21,686 bases of DNA, from assembly GCA_022837365.1 (NCBI GenBank), contig JALHHV010000025.1, forward strand, positions 1 to 21,686. The letters are read 5' to 3'. Position numbers and translations under genes: made by a program. The notes below the pieces were generated by a model. The model did not search any database and was not told the origin of the DNA. It worked only from the letters and a program-made list of their open reading frames with translations. Origin of the DNA: Desulfovibrio sp. (GTDB taxonomy: Bacteria > Desulfobacterota > Desulfovibrionia > Desulfovibrionales > Desulfovibrionaceae). Numbering within the stretch: the stretch's first letter is position 1; every line of letters begins with the position of its first letter. Shown one piece after another: positions 18,295-21,686 of this stretch.

Positions 18295-19163
18295 GCCGGA
18301 CCACGCAATTTTCCGCCATCCAGCCCCCCGCGCCGCACATCCGGGTGCGCGACCTGACCGTGGCCTACGGCCCGTTCGTGCTCATGCGCGGGCTGAACTT
18401 CGACATCGGGCGCGGCGACATCTTCATCATCATGGGCGGCAGCGGCTGCGGCAAGTCCACCCTGCTCAAGGTGCTGGTGGGGCTGAAACAGCCCGCCGCC
18501 GGTACCGTGCACTACGGCGCCACCGACTTCTGGGGCGGCTCTCCGGCCGTCCGCGACGGGGTGATGCGCCGCGCGGGCATCCTGTACCAGAGCGGCGCGC
18601 TGTGGAGCTCCATGACCCTGGCCGAGAACGTGGCCCTGCCGCTGGAACAGTACACGAAGCTGTCCCGCGCCGAGATAGCCGACGTGGTGGCCTTCAAGCT
18701 GGCCCTGGTGGGGCTGGCGGGCTTCGAGCGGTTCTATCCTTCGGAGATCAGCGGCGGCATGCGCAAGCGGGCCGGGCTGGCGCGGGCTCTTGCGCTGGAC
18801 CCGGAGATCGTCTTCTTCGACGAGCCGTCGGCCGGGCTGGACCCGGTGAGCGCCCGGCTGCTGGACGACCTGATCCTGGAACTGCGCGAAAGTCTAGGCA
18901 CCACCATCGTGGTGGTCACCCACGAACTGGCGTCCATTTTCGCCATCGGCACCAATTCGGTGTTCCTGGACGTGGAAACCCGCACCATGACCGCCAGCGG
19001 CGACCCCAACGACATCCTGCGCGAGGCGCGCGATCCCAAGGCCGTGCGCTTCCTGACCCGGGGCGAATCGTCCATGGGCGCGGCGCGCAGGCCCGGACCG
19101 CGCGCCGCGACATCGGCGGACGCCGGGCCGGATGCACCATCCCGAGGCAAGGAGGAACGGTAA
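18291..19163 (+). CDS. mlaF: MlaF-type phospholipid ABC transporter ATP-binding protein
   Basis: A 290-residue cytoplasmic ATPase that powers MlaE. The ATG at 18291 overlaps the mlaE stop (ATGA), a sign of translational coupling. Walker A is GGSGCGKST at 49-57, the Q-loop sits in ILYQSGALWSSMTLAENVALPL, the ABC signature in ISGGMRKRAGLARAL, Walker B in EIVFFDEPSAGLDP, and the switch histidine in VVTHEL. The SGALWSSMTLAENVALPL segment closely matches MlaF-family proteins (SGALFSDM-like). About 30 extra Ala/Pro/Arg-rich residues at the C-terminus after FLTRGES have no evident function. Confidence 0.93.
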   Translation: MSRTTQFSAIQPPAPHIRVRDLTVAYGPFVLMRGLNFDIGRGDIFIIMGGSGCGKSTLLKVLVGLKQPAAGTVHYGATDFWGGSPAVRDGVMRRAGILYQSGALWSSMTLAENVALPLEQYTKLSRAEIADVVAFKLALVGLAGFERFYPSEISGGMRKRAGLARALALDPEIVFFDEPSAGLDPVSARLLDDLILELRESLGTTIVVVTHELASIFAIGTNSVFLDVETRTMTASGDPNDILREARDPKAVRFLTRGESSMGAARRPGPRAATSADAGPDAPSRGKEER

Positions 19164-20146
19164 TGGCGCGCGAAGCCAACAAGGCCATGCTCGGCGCGTT
19201 CGTGGTGGGGGCGCTGGCTCTGCTGGCGGCGGCGGTGCTGCTGTTCGGCTCCGGCAGGTTCATGAAGGACCGGCCGCAACTGGTGCTCTACTTCAAGGGG
19301 TCGGTGCGCGGTCTGAACATCGGCGCGCCCGTGGTCTTCCGGGGGGTGCCCGTCGGCAGCGTGACGGAGATCCGACTGATCCACGACCCCGACACCCTGA
19401 CATTCTTCATCCCGGTGTTCATCGAGTTCGAGCCGGAGCGCATCCTGAACATGAAGGACGGCGCCGTGGTGGCGTACAAGGCCGACGGCAGGGTGCTCGA
19501 GCAACTCGTCGATAAGGGGTTGCGGGCGCGGCTGGCGTTGCAGAGCTTCGTCACCGGGCAACTGATGATCGAACTGGATTTCGAACCGGGCAGCCAACTG
19601 GTGCTGCGCGGCGACGGCAAGACACCCGAACTGCCCACGCTGCCTTCGCCCATGGAAGAACTGACCCGCACCCTCCAGAACCTGCCCATCGAAAGCATCA
19701 TGGCCCAGTTGAACGAGGCCGTGGCCGGGCTGAACAGGATGGTCAACTCGCCCGTGGTGGCCGACACCGCAGCCAGCCTCAACGAAACCTTGCAGGAAGT
19801 GCGCCGGCTGATGGCCTCGGTGAACACGCAGGTGGGCCCCGTGGGCCAGTCGCTGGCCGGGGCGGCGCAGCGCTACGGCGCGCTGGCGGACAAGCTGGAC
19901 CGGCAGTTGCCGGACACCCTGTCCCAGGCCACCCGGACGCTGGAATCGCTGTCGGCCGCGTCCGCGCGGGCGGAGGCGGCGCTGGCCGCCGCTCATTCCA
20001 CCATCCGCGACGATTCGCGCACCATGACCGAGGTGCAGCAGGCTCTGCGCGAGATGAGCGGGGCCGCCCGGTCGCTGCGGGCCCTGGCCGAATACCTGGA
20101 ACGCCACCCCGAGTCATTGCTGCGGGGCAAAGGAGAGTACCGCTGA
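19163..20146 (+). CDS. mlaD: MlaD/MCE-domain lipid transport protein
   Basis: A 327-residue periplasmic lipid-binding protein anchored in the inner membrane by one N-terminal helix (about residues 9-29). The MCE domain spans about 38-118 (QLVLYFKGSVRGLNIGAPVVFRGVPVGSVTEIRLI through SFVTGQLMIELDF). A long helical, Ala/Leu/Gln-rich C-terminal region follows, of the kind that forms a tube or needle in longer MCE proteins. The protein ends HPESLLRGK, a motif seen at the end of PqiB-like and related MCE proteins. The ATG overlaps the mlaF stop by one base (TAATG) and has AAGGAGG upstream. It is longer than E. coli MlaD and closer to the type that works with a PqiC-like lipoprotein, which is the next gene. 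Confidence 0.92.
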   Translation: MAREANKAMLGAFVVGALALLAAAVLLFGSGRFMKDRPQLVLYFKGSVRGLNIGAPVVFRGVPVGSVTEIRLIHDPDTLTFFIPVFIEFEPERILNMKDGAVVAYKADGRVLEQLVDKGLRARLALQSFVTGQLMIELDFEPGSQLVLRGDGKTPELPTLPSPMEELTRTLQNLPIESIMAQLNEAVAGLNRMVNSPVVADTAASLNETLQEVRRLMASVNTQVGPVGQSLAGAAQRYGALADKLDRQLPDTLSQATRTLESLSAASARAEAALAAAHSTIRDDSRTMTEVQQALREMSGAARSLRALAEYLERHPESLLRGKGEYR

Positions 20147-20818
20147 TGAACGTCGCCGTGCATCGCCGGGGCCCCGCGTCCCGTTCCGGGCCGTTGCCCG
20201 CCCCCGTCCCCGTCCTGTTGGCCGTCCTGCTGCTGGCGTGCCTGTTGCTGTCCGGCTGCGCGGGCAGCAGCGCCGCCACGCGGTTCTACCTGCTCTCGTC
20301 CCCGGCGGGTGACGCCGCTGGCGGCGTGCCCGGTGTGCCCGGCGTCTAACGAATCGGGTGCTCGGGTGGCGGTGGGGCCTGTCAGCGTGGCCTCGTACCT
20401 GGACCGCCCGCAGATCGTCACCCGCGAGGGCGACGGAGTGCGCCTCGGGCTGGCGGAATTCGACCGCTGGGCCGAACCGCTGGCCGAAAGCCTGCCCCGC
20501 GTGCTGGCGGAGGACATCTCCCGCGCGCTGGGCGGCGGGCGGGTGCTGGTGTTCCCCGGCACCAGGGCCGAGGACGCCGACATCCGCGTGGCCGTGGACG
20601 TGAACCGGCTGGACGGCAGCCTTGGCGGCACGGTGGTGCTGGACGCCTGGTGGGCGCTGCTGGACCGTTCCGGCGCCACGCTGCGCCGGGGCAGGGTGGT
20701 CGAGCGCCGTGCCGCCGGTGGCGACTATGCCGCCATGGTCACGGCGCAGGGGGCGCTGGCGGCCACCCTGGCCGATACCGTGGCGGCCGCCGTGCGCGAA
20801 GTGCTGCCCAGGCCCTGA
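20146..20818 (+). pseudogene. PqiC-like ABC-type transport auxiliary lipoprotein, frameshifted near 20350
   Basis: This would be the outer-membrane lipoprotein partner of the MlaEFD system (ABC-type transport auxiliary family, PF03886-like). The ATG at 20146 overlaps the mlaD stop by one base. The first frame gives a lipoprotein signal (lipobox LSGC, C38), the family start ATRFYLLSSP and a Gly/Val/Pro linker, then stops at 20347-20349. The family core (ARVAVGPVSVASYLDRPQIVTREGDG, then FDRWAEPLAESLPRVLAEDIS) continues in the next frame to 20818. One extra base in GTCTAACGA, or a missing 3n+2 stretch, would join the halves into a protein of about 223 residues. It may be an indel error rather than a real pseudogene. 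The ATG at 20309 has no good ribosome site and would lack the signal peptide. Confidence 0.82.
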
Positions 20819-21686
20819 CCGTACTCCGGGCGCGCGGGGTCACCGGTCCGCCGGGGCCGATGAAGGTCAGAAAGCGTTCCGCGTCGGCGTGGCCGGGCAG
20901 CGGCGTTATGCTCATGCGGCCATCCACGGACTGGGCCAGCATGGGCGCGTCGTGCCCCACCACGTCCACCACGCCCTTGATGCGGAAATAGCGCCTCGAT
21001 TCCCATTCCAGCAGGGATTCCAGTTGGGACAGGGCCATGGGGGCATGCACCCGCACGGTCTCGGCCGCATAGCCGTCGTCGGCGTGGGTGGCCGGGCCGC
21101 CGGGGAACGCGGCGTCCCTGAACCGGGGCAGGACGCGCGGCCGCCTTTCCGGCCGAGGGGCGTCCGCCTCCGTCAACAGGCCGAAGGGAATGGCGCCTCC
21201 CGTGGCCTCGTGCAGCATGGCTCCGGGGTTGATGCGGGCCGCCATGGCGTGGGCGGCCTCGATATGTTCCGGCCCGGCGATGTCGATCTTGTTGAGCACC
21301 AGGATGTCCGCCGCGGCCACCTGGTCCCTGGCCACCCTGCTTTCACGCAGGGCGTTGGCGAACGAGACGGTATCCACCACGGTGATCACCGCGCCCCGGT
21401 CCACCAGGTCGGACACCTCGTGCAACTCGTCGAGCAAGTTCAGCGGGTTGGCCAGCCCGCTGGTTTCCAGCACCACCACGTCCGGGGTGAACCGGTCCAG
21501 CACCTGGGCCAGGCCGTGCCGCAACCGTCCGGACAGGGAGCAGCACACGCAGCCCTCGTCGGCCTCCACCACGCGGCAGCCGTCTTCCAGCAGCTTGCCG
21601 TCAAGCCCCACGGCCCCGATCTCGTTCTGGATGACCGCCACGAAGCGGTCGCGTTGCAGGTTGTATTCGATGAAATGGCGCAGCAG
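20739..21686 (-). CDS. CobW/G3E-family GTPase (N-terminus outside window), C-terminus doubtful
   Basis: This belongs to the G3E P-loop GTPase family of metal chaperones and cofactor assembly factors (CobW, YjiA, UreG, HypB relatives). The visible frame starts at the right edge with LLRHFIEYNLQ, so Walker A (GxxGxGKT) lies just outside. Recognisable are QNEIGAVGLDG (family ENEFGxxGxD pattern), the metal-binding EADEGCVCCSL (CxCC), VVLETSGLANP, TVVDTVSFA, the guanine motif LNKID, and a C-terminal CobW domain with RIKGVVDVVG. The metal served is not evident. The end is odd: after LTFIG the frame becomes Arg/Pro/Ala-rich and runs 80 bases into the convergent lipoprotein gene. Another frame gives ADR and a stop at 20840-20842, just clear of it, so a small indel near 20855 is likely. 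Confidence 0.87.
   Translation of the reverse strand: MLRHFIEYNLQRDRFVAVIQNEIGAVGLDGKLLEDGCRVVEADEGCVCCSLSGRLRHGLAQVLDRFTPDVVVLETSGLANPLNLLDELHEVSDLVDRGAVITVVDTVSFANALRESRVARDQVAAADILVLNKIDIAGPEHIEAAHAMAARINPGAMLHEATGGAIPFGLLTEADAPRPERRPRVLPRFRDAAFPGGPATHADDGYAAETVRVHAPMALSQLESLLEWESRRYFRIKGVVDVVGHDAPMLAQSVDGRMSITPLPGHADAERFLTFIGPGGPVTPRARSTVRAWAALRARRPPRYRPGWPPAPPAP

Noticed and set aside
20309..20818. Independent short protein starting at ATG 20309
   Set aside because: It lacks a ribosome site and signal peptide, and its content is the second half of the auxiliary lipoprotein domain begun at 20146.

Overview
The window is very GC-rich, densely coded DNA with Shine-Dalgarno-led operons. Gene content points to a sulfate/sulfite-reducing Desulfovibrionaceae bacterium close to Nitratidesulfovibrio (Desulfovibrio) vulgaris. 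From memory, strain Hildenborough has the same run (TRAP binding protein, TRAP permease, glycyl radical enzyme, activase, sigma-54 activator) with an RND efflux operon nearby. Species is not provable from the sequence alone.

Region 1 (1-8042, minus strand) is an isethionate respiration locus, transcribed right to left: iseP (TRAP binding protein), iseQM (fused TRAP permease), islA (isethionate sulfite-lyase), islB (its radical-SAM activase), and a sigma-54 enhancer-binding regulator cut by the left edge. Isethionate would be imported and cleaved to acetaldehyde and sulfite, with sulfite used as respiratory electron acceptor. The 570-bp spacer at 8043-8612 holds an excellent -24/-12 sigma-54 promoter on the minus strand and, about 200 bp upstream of it, a cluster of GTTGCAAC palindromes that look like the activator's enhancer. 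Each spacer within the operon carries a strong GC-rich hairpin.

Region 2 (8613-10288, plus strand, divergent) has an amidohydrolase-2 family protein that lacks most canonical metal ligands and a TauE/SafE-type permease, a family that includes sulfite exporters.

Region 3 (10449-17082, plus) is a tripartite RND efflux operon in the order outer-membrane factor, periplasmic adaptor, inner-membrane RND pump, then a DUF3313-like lipoprotein. Region 4 (about 17149-20818, plus) is an MlaEFD-type lipid transport operon: STAS-fused permease, ATPase, MCE protein, and a PqiC/ABC-auxiliary lipoprotein instead of MlaC. Region 5 (20739-21686, minus) is the C-terminal part of a CobW/G3E GTPase, convergent with region 4.

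The most striking anomaly is a set of coding disruptions in otherwise conserved genes: islA loses its frame just after the glycyl radical loop, the RND pump lacks a conserved 10-residue segment plus one base, the PqiC-like lipoprotein is frameshifted, the outer-membrane factor has no stop before the adaptor, and the GTPase end looks displaced. So many in 21.7 kb suggests small assembly or sequencing indels rather than independent pseudogenes, but real deletions cannot be excluded. No tRNA, rRNA, CRISPR array, insertion sequence or phage gene was recognised.
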